Source of the DNA: Halomonas sp. QHL1
Lineage (GTDB): Bacteria > Pseudomonadota > Gammaproteobacteria > Pseudomonadales > Halomonadaceae
Direction of reading: 5' to 3'
DNA length: 64,000 nt
Assembly (NCBI RefSeq): GCF_001882345.1
Contig: NZ_MINL01000001.1
Location: forward strand, 2,255,705 to 2,319,704
Shown: positions 34,078 to 41,690 of the stretch, piece after piece
Position numbering within the stretch: the first letter of the stretch is position 1
How the letters are laid out: the number at the start of each line of letters is the position of its first letter
Made by a program: the position numbers and the translations under genes
The notes under the pieces: model-generated
What the model was told of the DNA's origin: nothing
Seen by the model: the letters and a program-made list of their open reading frames with translations, nothing else
Databases searched by the model: none

Positions 34078-35658
34078 ATGGCTAAGGCACCCATTCAGGT
34101 CGTTTGGTTCAAACGCGATTTACGCATTCATGATCACGCGCCGCTTTTTAACGCAGCCGCGGCTGGCCCCGTGCTGCCCGTATTCGCGATAGAACCTGAC
34201 CAGTGGCAAGCACCGGACAGCGCGCTGCGCCACTGGCAATTTGCTGCCGACTCGCTGGCTGATCTTTCTCAAGCGCTGATAACGCTGGGTTTGCCGCTGT
34301 GCCTATGGCAAGGCAGCATGCTTGAGCTGCTGGCCGCGTTTAAAACGCACTATGGCGAGCTTGTCCTTCACTCCCACGAGGAGACCGGTAACGCCTGGAG
34401 CTTTGCCCGTGACCTCGACGTCAAAGCATGGTGCCAGCAGCACGACACGCCATGGCATGAAGTGCGCCAGCACGGCGTAGTGCGTGGTTTAACGTCGAGA
34501 GTGGCCGACCGCAACGCATGGGAAAAACAGTGGGAAACGTTAATGACGGCTCCCACCCCCACTGCCCCGCAAAACGCCCAGGCGGCCGAGGGCTGGCAAG
34601 CCTTTCACCATATTGATGTCGAACAGCTTCACAGCCTGACGCTAGGGTTTGATACCACGCCCTGCCCCGAGCGCCAGCCAGGGGGGCGAAGCGAAGGGCG
34701 CGCAGTATGGCGCAGCTTTGTAAGCCAGCGCGGGCGGCGCTATCGCGGCTCGCTTTCCAAACCGCTGCTGGCCTGGGAATTTGGCTCACGGCTTTCGCCT
34801 CACTTGGCCTGGGGCACGCTCTCCATGCGCGAAGTGGTGCAGTCGCTGCGCCGCCAGCGGAAAAAGCATACAGAAGACACACCCTGGTCACGCTCACTGC
34901 GCGCCTTTGCCTCCCGGCTTCACTGGCACTGCCACTTTATTCAAAAGCTCGAAAGTGAGCCGAGCATAGAGTCACAAACGCTGCACCCCGCGCTGCGTGA
35001 CCTGCGGGAGCGCGACCCCGAACACCCCAACCTGATTGCTTGGAAGCGTGGCCAAACCGGCGTGCCATTGGTGGATGCCTGCATGCGCAGCCTGATCGCT
35101 ACCGGTTGGATCAACTTTCGCATGCGCGCCATGTTGCTCTCCCATGCCACCTTTGGCCTTGGGCTGCATTGGTACGAACCTGCCCTGCACTTGGCGCGGC
35201 TGTTTACCGATTTTGAGCCCGGCATTCACTACTCCCAAGTGCAGATGCAGGCAGGCGCCACGGGCACCAATGCCCTGCGGGTGTATAACCCCATCAAACA
35301 GGCGGAGGATAACGACCCTACCGGAGAGTTTGTCGCCCGCTGGGTGCCGGAATTAACGACACTGCCGTTAGAGTGGCGCGCCAAGCCCTGGGCGGTACCG
35401 GAAAGTTTGCGCCAACGATTTGGTTTTCAGCCCGGCGAGCACTACCCGCTGCCCAACGACTTTGAAACCGAAGCTCGGCATTGGAAGAAGATGCTGTATG
35501 AGCTTCGCCGCACGCCAGAGGCCAGAGAAGCCAGCCAAGCCATTGTGGATAAGCTTGCTAGCCAGCGAAGACCACCCACTCAGCGCGCTAAAAAAGCAAA
35601 ACCCGCCAATCGCCAGCAGCTTTCGCTGTTTGATAATGGCGGGTTGGAGGATTTGTAG
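34078..35658 (+). CDS. Cryptochrome/photolyase family protein with clamp-binding-like tail
   Basis: Flavoprotein of the photolyase superfamily, 526 residues. N-terminal Rossmann domain (VVWFKRDLRIHDHAPLFNAAAAGPVLPVFAIEPD), then the FAD-binding domain: RGRRYRGSLSKPLLAWEFGSRLSPHLAWGTLS, WHCHFIQKLESEPS, LVDACMRSLIATGWINFRMRAMLLSH, LFTDFEPGIHYSQVQMQAGATGTNALRVYNPIKQ. The last block is the usual active-site region. Whether it repairs CPDs, 6-4 products or acts as a cryptochrome cannot be decided; it resembles the short cryptochrome-like group. The C-terminus carries QLSLF (514-518), a canonical sliding-clamp-binding pentapeptide. It ends in the first copy of a 3' repeat. Confidence 0.88.
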   Translation: MAKAPIQVVWFKRDLRIHDHAPLFNAAAAGPVLPVFAIEPDQWQAPDSALRHWQFAADSLADLSQALITLGLPLCLWQGSMLELLAAFKTHYGELVLHSHEETGNAWSFARDLDVKAWCQQHDTPWHEVRQHGVVRGLTSRVADRNAWEKQWETLMTAPTPTAPQNAQAAEGWQAFHHIDVEQLHSLTLGFDTTPCPERQPGGRSEGRAVWRSFVSQRGRRYRGSLSKPLLAWEFGSRLSPHLAWGTLSMREVVQSLRRQRKKHTEDTPWSRSLRAFASRLHWHCHFIQKLESEPSIESQTLHPALRDLRERDPEHPNLIAWKRGQTGVPLVDACMRSLIATGWINFRMRAMLLSHATFGLGLHWYEPALHLARLFTDFEPGIHYSQVQMQAGATGTNALRVYNPIKQAEDNDPTGEFVARWVPELTTLPLEWRAKPWAVPESLRQRFGFQPGEHYPLPNDFETEARHWKKMLYELRRTPEAREASQAIVDKLASQRRPPTQRAKKAKPANRQQLSLFDNGGLEDL

Positions 35659-35695
35659 CGGTTATGCTTGGATATGGCTAACTAAGCTCTTCGCC
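35595..35695. repeat. Direct repeat copy A (photolyase 3' end)
   Basis: The segment from 35598 to 35646, covering the last codons of the photolyase gene, is about 85% identical to 37164-37207 when aligned by eye. Weaker similarity continues past the stop codon to about 35695, where the minus strand reads EELS-stop, like the LEALS-stop end of gabT at copy B. The two copies bracket the AT-rich patch at 35.7-37.1 kb. Between the photolyase stop and 35924 no gene is seen. Confidence 0.6.
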
Positions 35696-35924
35696 ATAAG
35701 GCGTGGCCGCATCGGGGGAGATCACGGCATAGAATCTGCGATATGAGAAAGCCCTGTCATTCTTCATATTGCTGATGTTCTCAGCGAAATGATTTAGCAA
35801 TGCCGCCAGGCGTTACCCGTCCTGCGTCTCGCTTGAAGAGCAGCCGACATGTGCTTCCTCAACTGACAGGAAAGTACCTAACGTTTGGTTAAGGGGCGAG
35901 CTTTAGACCGTCCCAGCGAGCGAT

Positions 35925-36398
35925 TTATATTTTCTGGTACAAGCTTGTAACTTCCAGCTGGGCTAGCTTTTGAAAAACTGAGACCTTATTCCTAACAGCC
36001 TGCACCATGCGATCTACTTGCTCAATGTCCTGTTCATTTTTCCTAAGAAACATAAAGGAGCCCACATCAGACATGACATTAAATACTGAAATTCTTAACT
36101 CATCGTTAGATATGATTTGCACTTCATTAAAAGCCCGCATGTAGCTTTTATATTCTTCTGCATCAGGTGAGCCGCTTTTGAATAAATGACACTGTATAAG
36201 TTCTTGAGACCGAGCAAGAAACTCTACATATTTAGACTTCTTTTCTTCTTGAAGGCTATAAAAGCGATTTTTAGCGTCTTTGCTTTCTTCATGGGACTGA
36301 GTTTTTACTAAAACAAAGTATCCTGAAACTGCAGAGATCAAGGCTCCAAGGCCAATCTTTACAGCAGTATCAAGCACTGAAACTAAAGTTAAGTCCAT
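35925..36398 (-). CDS. Hypothetical membrane-anchored protein, AT-rich
   Basis: 157 residues, no family recognised. One hydrophobic segment at about 9-31 (LDTAVKIGLGALISAVSGYFVLV), then a charged, probably helical or coiled-coil cytoplasmic portion (HEESKDAKNRFYSLQEEKKSKYVEFLARSQELIQC...). Base composition is visibly more AT-rich than neighbours, suggesting recent acquisition. Lies downstream of a DUF4160 gene on the same strand, separated by an attC-like hairpin, as in integron cassettes. A GTTAGGT motif follows its stop by about 50 bases on the minus strand. Function unknown. Confidence 0.65.
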   Translation of the reverse strand: MDLTLVSVLDTAVKIGLGALISAVSGYFVLVKTQSHEESKDAKNRFYSLQEEKKSKYVEFLARSQELIQCHLFKSGSPDAEEYKSYMRAFNEVQIISNDELRISVFNVMSDVGSFMFLRKNEQDIEQVDRMVQAVRNKVSVFQKLAQLEVTSLYQKI

Positions 36399-36424
36399 CC
36401 TTGGTTCCTGATTCGGGATAAAAT

Positions 36425-36497
36425 ATAGTGCCTCAATAACCGGCGCAGCTTTACTGCGTCCGGCGCCGTAGGCGCGAAGTTAATTGAATTGTTACGC
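36425..36497 (-). other. attC-like hairpin between two accessory genes
   Basis: Reading the minus strand: GCGTAAC-AATTC-AATTAAC overlapping the DUF4160 stop codon, a long GC-rich hairpin (GCGCC...GGCGC and CGGACGCAG/CTGCGCCG), then GGTTATTGAG and GCACTAT. The position after the stop, the TAACAATTC start, and imperfect arm pairing with one extra base in the left arm resemble an integron attC. The terminal R'-like box GCACTAT deviates strongly from GTTRRRY, so the site may be decayed or a coincidence. Confidence 0.35.
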
Positions 36498-36869
36498 GTC
36501 ACCTGACAATTCCGCTACTAGTGGCTCATGCGGCGCACCAGCTTGCAATGCATTCCAGATTTCTAAAACCTTTTCACGATTTCGCTCTAGCCAACTAGAG
36601 ACATCGCTATCATATTTTTTAGATAAACTACCTTCAATTCGCTCGCTTGACCCTATGGCATAGCTAGCGGCATGTTGCTGTCTTCCGTAGTCAATATGAA
36701 TATGGGGAAGGCTGTGCCCTTTTTCTTGGTAAATTTTGATCTTCATGTTCTTTCTCTTCGCCAAGAGAATTTCCATGAATCCATTACCTGCCGAGCGGCT
36801 TGGCTCAGTTAATAGGTCTTTCTGAGCAAAGAGTCTTTGCAACTCATTAAATTCTTCATCAAGACTCAT
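36492..36869 (-). CDS. DUF4160 protein, accessory
   Basis: 125 residues. The central segment MKIKIYQEKGHSLPHIHIDYGRQQHAASYAIGSSERIEGSL followed by SWLERNREKVLEIWNAL is the DUF4160 signature (Hx(I/V)HI pattern). DUF4160 genes are widespread in mobile and toxin-antitoxin-like settings; the biochemical role is unknown. Compared with most members it has a ~40-residue N-terminal extension; an internal start at MKIKIY is possible. AT-rich like its downstream partner. Confidence 0.8.
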   Translation of the reverse strand: MSLDEEFNELQRLFAQKDLLTEPSRSAGNGFMEILLAKRKNMKIKIYQEKGHSLPHIHIDYGRQQHAASYAIGSSERIEGSLSKKYDSDVSSWLERNREKVLEIWNALQAGAPHEPLVAELSGDA

Positions 36870-37160
36870 GCATCACCCATAGACGTGTAACAGGTATTAG
36901 ACAGCGCTTTCTATGATTGGATGAACGCGCCGACATGATTATTCACACAATGCAGCCTAAAAAACCCTTCCAACCCTATGATTCTTTTAATTATTAACAG
37001 GCTGCATATCCAAAACACACATGCCTGCTGCATTTCTTGGCACCGCCGCCTTGGGCGGCTAACTATCTTTCTGCTTCTCTCATCCGCCGTACCGAACCCA
37101 GCTTAGCACAGGGCGCTTAGGGCGCCTGACTATCTCAACTTCGGGCTTTCAACGCCTATA
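36870..37160. other. AT-rich to mixed non-coding stretch
   Basis: No gene is supported. It contains two GC-rich segments, GCCGCC...GGGCGGCTAACTATC near 37048-37066 and GGGCGC...GGCGCCTGACTATC near 37111-37133, that resemble each other at their ends. They look like degraded hairpin elements, possibly remnants of cassette recombination sites. Nothing more definite is seen. Confidence 0.4.
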
Positions 37161-37206
37161 AAAAAACCCGCCATCGTCAACAGCTTTCACTGTTGACGAT
37201 GGCGGG
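37160..37206 (-). terminator. Rho-independent terminator of the gab operon
   Basis: On the minus strand a 17-bp perfect stem (CCCGCCATCGTCAACAG with its complement, 37206-37190 and 37183-37167) with a six-base loop is followed by seven T (37166-37160). It is 21 bases past the gabT stop. Confidence 0.9.
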
Positions 37207-37240
37207 TTAGGTGATGCTTTGAAGGTATTAGCTAAGCGCT
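37161..37240. repeat. Direct repeat copy B (gabT 3' side)
   Basis: Counterpart of the photolyase 3'-end copy at 35595-35695. The core AAACCCGCC...CAGCTTTC...GGCGGGTT is shared, with small substitutions and two single-base gaps. Here it is non-coding and forms a perfect 17-bp hairpin used as the gabT terminator. Confidence 0.6.
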
Positions 37241-38502
37241 TCCAAAGACTGCTCGATAATACTCAAGCCTTCTTCCAGTACCGCAGAAGAAACCGTCAGC
37301 GGTACCAGAATACGAATGCTGTTGCCGTAGAAGCCACAGGAAAGCAGGATCAAGCCTTTCTCGCGGGCTTTGGCACAGAGCGCACCGGTGAGCGCTGTAT
37401 CGGGTTTCCCTTCGCTATCAAGCAGTTCGAACGCTGCCATGGCACCGAGCTGGCGGCCGTGGGCCACGGCGGGGAAGCGCTCTTCCCACACCGCGAAACG
37501 CTCTGCCAGCATTTTGCCCATCTGCTCGCTGCGGGCCAGGATGTTCTCTTCTTCGATCGCTTCGATCACCGCCAGGGCCGCCGCGCAAGAAAGCGGGTTG
37601 CCGCTGTAGGTGCCGCCTAGTGAGTTAGGGCCAGAGGCGTCCATCACCTTGGCGCTACCCACCACCGCCGAAAGCGGCATGCCGTTGGCCAGGCTTTTGG
37701 CGGTGGTCAGAATATTCGCCTCAATGCCGCTGTGTTCGAGGGCAAACAGCTTGCCGGTGCGGGCAAAGCCGGACTGCACTTCGTCGGCAATCAGCAGAAT
37801 ACCGTGCTCGTCACACAGCGCGCGCAGCGCTTTCAGGTAATCCGGTGACGCAATATAGAAGCCGCCTTCGCCTTGTACCGGCTCAATCACGATGGCCGCC
37901 GTGCGGTGGGGGGCGATATCGGTTTTGAACAGCGTGCGAATGGCGTTCAGCGAGGCTTCTTCGCTAATGCCGTGCAGCGGATTCGGGAACGGTGCGCGGA
38001 ACACGTCGCCCGGCATCGGGCCGAAGTCGTTCTTGTAGGGCAGCACTTTGCCGGTCATCGCCAGGGTCATCATGGTACGACCATGGAAGGCACCGTCGAA
38101 GGTGATGATGCCGGTGCGGCCAGTGGCGGCGCGGGCAATCTTCACGGCGTTTTCTAGCGCTTCGGCACCGGTATTCACCAGCATCGCCTTGCGCTCTGAG
38201 CCGCGCACGGGGCTTAGTTCGCAGAGTTTTTGGCACAGCTGCACGTAGGGCGCGTAGGAGATGACCGCGGCGCTGGTGTGCATAACTTTCTTGAGCTGCG
38301 CTTCAACGGCGGCGACAATTTTAGGGTGACGGTGGCCCAGGTTTAGCACACCGATACCGCCGGCGAAATCGATCCAGCGGTTGCCGTCGGCATCCCACAG
38401 CTCAGCGTTTTCAGCGCGCTCGGCAAACTGGGTCGTCGGCGTGGCGGCACCGTTGGCCACATAGCGGTTTTTCAGGTCATTCAGTTCTTGGTTAGTCATC
38501 AT
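37228..38502 (-). CDS. gabT: 4-Aminobutyrate aminotransferase
   Basis: PLP enzyme transferring the GABA amino group to 2-oxoglutarate, giving succinate semialdehyde; 424 residues. Family blocks: VTNGAATPTTQFAERAENAELWDADGNRWIDFAGGIGVLNLGH (opening), NTGAEALENAVKIARAATGR, ITFDGAFHGRTMMTLAMTGK, VQGEGGFYIASPDYLKALRALCDEHGILLIADEVQSGFARTGK and PLP Lys in TTAKSLANGMPLSAVVG. Two start ATGs are adjacent (38502, 38499). Last gene of the permease-gabD-gabT series, followed by a strong terminator. Confidence 0.94.
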   Translation of the reverse strand: MMTNQELNDLKNRYVANGAATPTTQFAERAENAELWDADGNRWIDFAGGIGVLNLGHRHPKIVAAVEAQLKKVMHTSAAVISYAPYVQLCQKLCELSPVRGSERKAMLVNTGAEALENAVKIARAATGRTGIITFDGAFHGRTMMTLAMTGKVLPYKNDFGPMPGDVFRAPFPNPLHGISEEASLNAIRTLFKTDIAPHRTAAIVIEPVQGEGGFYIASPDYLKALRALCDEHGILLIADEVQSGFARTGKLFALEHSGIEANILTTAKSLANGMPLSAVVGSAKVMDASGPNSLGGTYSGNPLSCAAALAVIEAIEEENILARSEQMGKMLAERFAVWEERFPAVAHGRQLGAMAAFELLDSEGKPDTALTGALCAKAREKGLILLSCGFYGNSIRILVPLTVSSAVLEEGLSIIEQSLEALS

Positions 38503-38510
38503 CGTTCTCT

Positions 38511-39962
38511 TTATAAGCCGCCAACGCAGACGTATTTCAGTTCAGTAAATTCATCAAGACCGTGGTGTGAGCCTTCACGGCCCAGACCGGACTCTTTTAC
38601 ACCGCCAAACGGCGCCAGCTCGGTGGAGATCAACCCTTCATTCACGCCGACCATGCCGTACTCTAACTGCTCCATGGTGTGCCAAATGCGGCGATAATCC
38701 GTGGCATAGAAGTAGGCTGCCAAGCCAAATGGCGTATCGTTAGCCATCGCGATGGCTTCTTCATCGCGATGGAAGCGGAACACTGGTGCTACCGGGCCGA
38801 AGGTCTCCTCATCGGCCACGGCCATCTTGGTGGTGACATCGGCCAGCACTGTAGGTGTATAGAAGCGCTCGCCCGCCGCGTGAGGTTTACCGCCGCATAG
38901 CAACCGCGCGCCCTGATTCAACGCGTCGTCCACATGGCGCTGAACCTTATCGACCGCCGCTTGGTTGATCAGCGGGCCGATGATGCTACCTTCCGCAAGG
39001 CCATCACCGACTTTTAGCGCGTTCACTCGCTCGGTCAGCTTGCTGACGAATGCGTCGTAAATACCGTCCTGAACCAGGAAGCGGTTGGTGCAGACGCAGG
39101 TTTGCCCGGCATTACGGAATTTGGAGGCGATGGCGCCATCAACCGCGGCATCCACATCGGCGTCGTCAAACACAATAAAGGGCGCGTTGCCACCCAGCTC
39201 CATGGCGGTTTTCTTCACCGTGCTGGCGCACTGTGCGAGCAAGTGCTTACCCACTGGGGTAGAGCCAGTAAACGAAACTTTGCGCACCCGTGAATCAGTG
39301 GTGAGCACTTCACCCACGGCGGCCGGTTTTGAGGCGGTAATGACGTTAATGGTGCCCGCAGGCAGGCCCGCTTCCAGAGCTAGGTAGGCAGCGGCAAGCG
39401 CGGTGAGCGGCGTGGCTTCAGCAGGCTTGATAACCACGGTGCAGCCAGCGGCCAGGGCCGGGGCGCACTTACGGGTAATCATCGCCAGCGGGAAGTTCCA
39501 CGGGGTAATCGCCGCGACAACTCCCACCGGCTCGCGCAGCACCAGCAGGCGCTTATCCGCGCCGTGGCTGGGCAGGGTTTCCCCGGCCATGCGCTTGGCT
39601 TCTTCAGCGAAGAACTCAATAAACGAGGCGCCGTAGGTGACTTCGCCTTTGGCTTCCGCCAGCGGTTTGCCCTGTTCCAGGGTCATCAAGCGGGCCAGGT
39701 CATCGGCGTGCTCATTAATCAGTTCAAACCAGCGACGCAGCAGCGCTGAGCGCTGTTTCACTGGGGTGGCGCGCCAGTCAGCGCCAGCATTGTAGGCGGC
39801 GGCCACAGCATCGCGGGTATCGTCGGCGCCCATATCGGCCACCCGGGCAATGGTTTCACCGGTAGCGGGATTATCCACCGCAAAGGTTTGTTGGCCTTTA
39901 CGCCACTCGCTGCCTACCAAGGCAGGAACCGCATCGTGCAACCACTGTTCGATAAAGCTCAT
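38511..39962 (-). CDS. gabD: Succinate-semialdehyde dehydrogenase
   Basis: NAD(P)-dependent aldehyde dehydrogenase oxidising succinate semialdehyde to succinate; 483 residues as in E. coli GabD. Motifs: ITPWNFPLAMITRKCAPALAAGCTVVIKPAE, SFTGSTPVGKHLLAQ, catalytic Glu in MELGGNAPFIVFDDADVD and Cys in FRNAGQTCVCTNRFLVQ. GAGGAG ribosome site six bases before ATG. Eight bases before gabT, consistent with one transcript for GABA use. Confidence 0.94.
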   Translation of the reverse strand: MSFIEQWLHDAVPALVGSEWRKGQQTFAVDNPATGETIARVADMGADDTRDAVAAAYNAGADWRATPVKQRSALLRRWFELINEHADDLARLMTLEQGKPLAEAKGEVTYGASFIEFFAEEAKRMAGETLPSHGADKRLLVLREPVGVVAAITPWNFPLAMITRKCAPALAAGCTVVIKPAEATPLTALAAAYLALEAGLPAGTINVITASKPAAVGEVLTTDSRVRKVSFTGSTPVGKHLLAQCASTVKKTAMELGGNAPFIVFDDADVDAAVDGAIASKFRNAGQTCVCTNRFLVQDGIYDAFVSKLTERVNALKVGDGLAEGSIIGPLINQAAVDKVQRHVDDALNQGARLLCGGKPHAAGERFYTPTVLADVTTKMAVADEETFGPVAPVFRFHRDEEAIAMANDTPFGLAAYFYATDYRRIWHTMEQLEYGMVGVNEGLISTELAPFGGVKESGLGREGSHHGLDEFTELKYVCVGGL

Positions 39963-39999
39963 GGCTATCTCCTCAATTATGTATGTGGGCGATGATTGA

Positions 40000-41412
40000 C
40001 TAGTCGATCTTCATATGACGGTCGCTGTAATCACGCCCGTAGGTGCGCAGTGCATGCACATAAAGCACGATGCCCAGCGCCGCCCAGCCAGCAAAGATGG
40101 TCCACTCCGCGCCACTAAGCGCCGCGGGGCTACCCGGTAGGTAAAGGCACGCCATAGCAAAGGAAAGAATGATCGCCAAGGTGCCGCACAGCTTGCCGTT
40201 GCTGACTTTGAACGGGCGTGGCATATCCGGCTCGCGCACCCGCAGTACCACGAAAGAGATCGCCACAAACAGGTAGGCAATCACAATGCCTAAGCCACCG
40301 GCGTTAACGATCCACACCAGTGCTGGGCGGCCAAAGAAGGGTGCCAAGCAAGAGAGAAAGCCCATCATAAAGATGGCATTGGTTGGGGTTCTGTAGCGAG
40401 GATGCAGCTTGGCGAACGGCGCAGGCAGCATGCCCGCTTTAGCGAGGGCATAAATCGCCCGGGAGCCGCCAATATAGAAGGCGTTCCAGCTAGTAATGAT
40501 GCCTGCAATACCCGCTATGACCATTAAGTTGCTGGCCCACCCGGCATTGAATAGGCTGCCCATGGCATCCGGCACGCTGAGCGAGCTTGCCGCCAATTCC
40601 TCACTGTTCAGCGCAAGGCTGGTCGCTAGAATAATCAGCGCGTACCACACCACCGCCAGAATGACTGACATCATCAGTACTTTGCCGATGGCTTTATAAG
40701 GTAGGTTGATCTCTTCGGCGGCCTGGGGAATAACGTCAAAACCCACAAACAGGAACGGCACCATGACCAGCACGGCGACAATACCTGCGAATACGCCGGA
40801 GTCGGCCTGGGTGAACAGCGGCATCATGTTGATGGTTTCGCCTTCAAACAGCGAACCGGTCACAAACATCACCCCCACCACCAGAATCAACCCAGTCACT
40901 ACCTTTTGCAGCAGCGCAGCAGTGGTTACGCCGAAGTAGTTAATAATCATCATGGCCAGCGAGCCGCCCACGCCTACCGCAACCCAGGTGGCTTTCACTT
41001 CCCACCCGGCAATTGTCCAGAGGTGGCCAACAGCATAGTTGGGCGCTAGGTGTTCGATCACCGTGGGAAGTGCGACGGCTTCAAAGGCCACTACGCTTAA
41101 GTAGCCTAAAATAATCGCCCAGGTACACAAGAAAGAGGATAAGTGACCCAGGGCACGGTAGCTGTAGACGTGCTCGCCACCCACTTTAGGCATCGCAGCG
41201 GCAAGCTCCGCATAAGTAAGGCCGACCAAGACAATCGCTAAGCCGCCGATAATAAAGGCTATAATGGCGCCCAGGCTGCCAGCGGATTGAATCGCGGTAC
41301 CGGTAAGCACAATCCAGCCCCAGCCGATCATCGCGCCGAAAGCCAGCGCTAGTACATCGCCACGGGCAAGTACCCGGACGAGCCCTTCCTGTTCTGATGT
41401 GGGTGTGGTCAT
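40000..41412 (-). CDS. APC-superfamily amino-acid permease, probable GABA importer
   Basis: Inner-membrane transporter, 470 residues and about 12 hydrophobic segments. The first helix region GDVLALAFGAMIGWGWIVLTGTAIQSAGSLGAIIAFIIGGLAIV has the unwound GxG pattern of the APC superfamily; EINLPYKAIGKVLMMSVILA is also typical. First gene of the gab operon and divergent from a GabR-like regulator, so GABA or a related omega-amino acid is the likely substrate. It resembles the general amino-acid permease group rather than E. coli GabP proper. Confidence 0.85.
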   Translation of the reverse strand: MTTPTSEQEGLVRVLARGDVLALAFGAMIGWGWIVLTGTAIQSAGSLGAIIAFIIGGLAIVLVGLTYAELAAAMPKVGGEHVYSYRALGHLSSFLCTWAIILGYLSVVAFEAVALPTVIEHLAPNYAVGHLWTIAGWEVKATWVAVGVGGSLAMMIINYFGVTTAALLQKVVTGLILVVGVMFVTGSLFEGETINMMPLFTQADSGVFAGIVAVLVMVPFLFVGFDVIPQAAEEINLPYKAIGKVLMMSVILAVVWYALIILATSLALNSEELAASSLSVPDAMGSLFNAGWASNLMVIAGIAGIITSWNAFYIGGSRAIYALAKAGMLPAPFAKLHPRYRTPTNAIFMMGFLSCLAPFFGRPALVWIVNAGGLGIVIAYLFVAISFVVLRVREPDMPRPFKVSNGKLCGTLAIILSFAMACLYLPGSPAALSGAEWTIFAGWAALGIVLYVHALRTYGRDYSDRHMKID

Positions 41413-41567
41413 TGTAAATTGTCCTGCGAGTTATTGGATGTTGTCGTAGGCGCTCAGGGGCGCAGTATCCTGATCCTGTTTTAGCCGTCTCGCTTTAAGC
41501 AGGCGCGTTTTAAACGGTCTTGCTAAATAGGATAGCCACAAGCTAGCAGGCGGGAGAGAAAACACGA

Positions 41568-41623
41568 ATGCACCACTTTTGTGTTTAACTAGACCACTTT
41601 TTATATGCACCGAAAGGGTGCAT
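41568..41623. promoter_or_regulatory. Repeat-rich operator between gab operon and GabR-like gene
   Basis: ACCACTTTT at 41572-41580 and 41593-41601 form a direct repeat with 21-base spacing. ATGCACC at 41568-41574 and 41605-41611 is repeated directly, and inverted as GGTGCAT at 41617-41623. GabR-type regulators use direct repeats about two turns apart. Located in the 278-base divergent gap, the rest of which shows no other feature. Confidence 0.55.
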
Positions 41624-41690
41624 TATTTTCATATGGCTTTCGTCTAAGTACCCGCCGTTAGCGGGTTAAGCGTGATTAAGGGGTGTCCAG

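Noticed and set aside
35876-35897. ACCTAACGTTTGGTTAAGGGGC as a complete attC or attI site
   Set aside because: It has a perfect GTTRRRY box on the minus strand, but the expected complementary half is absent within 100 bases to the right.
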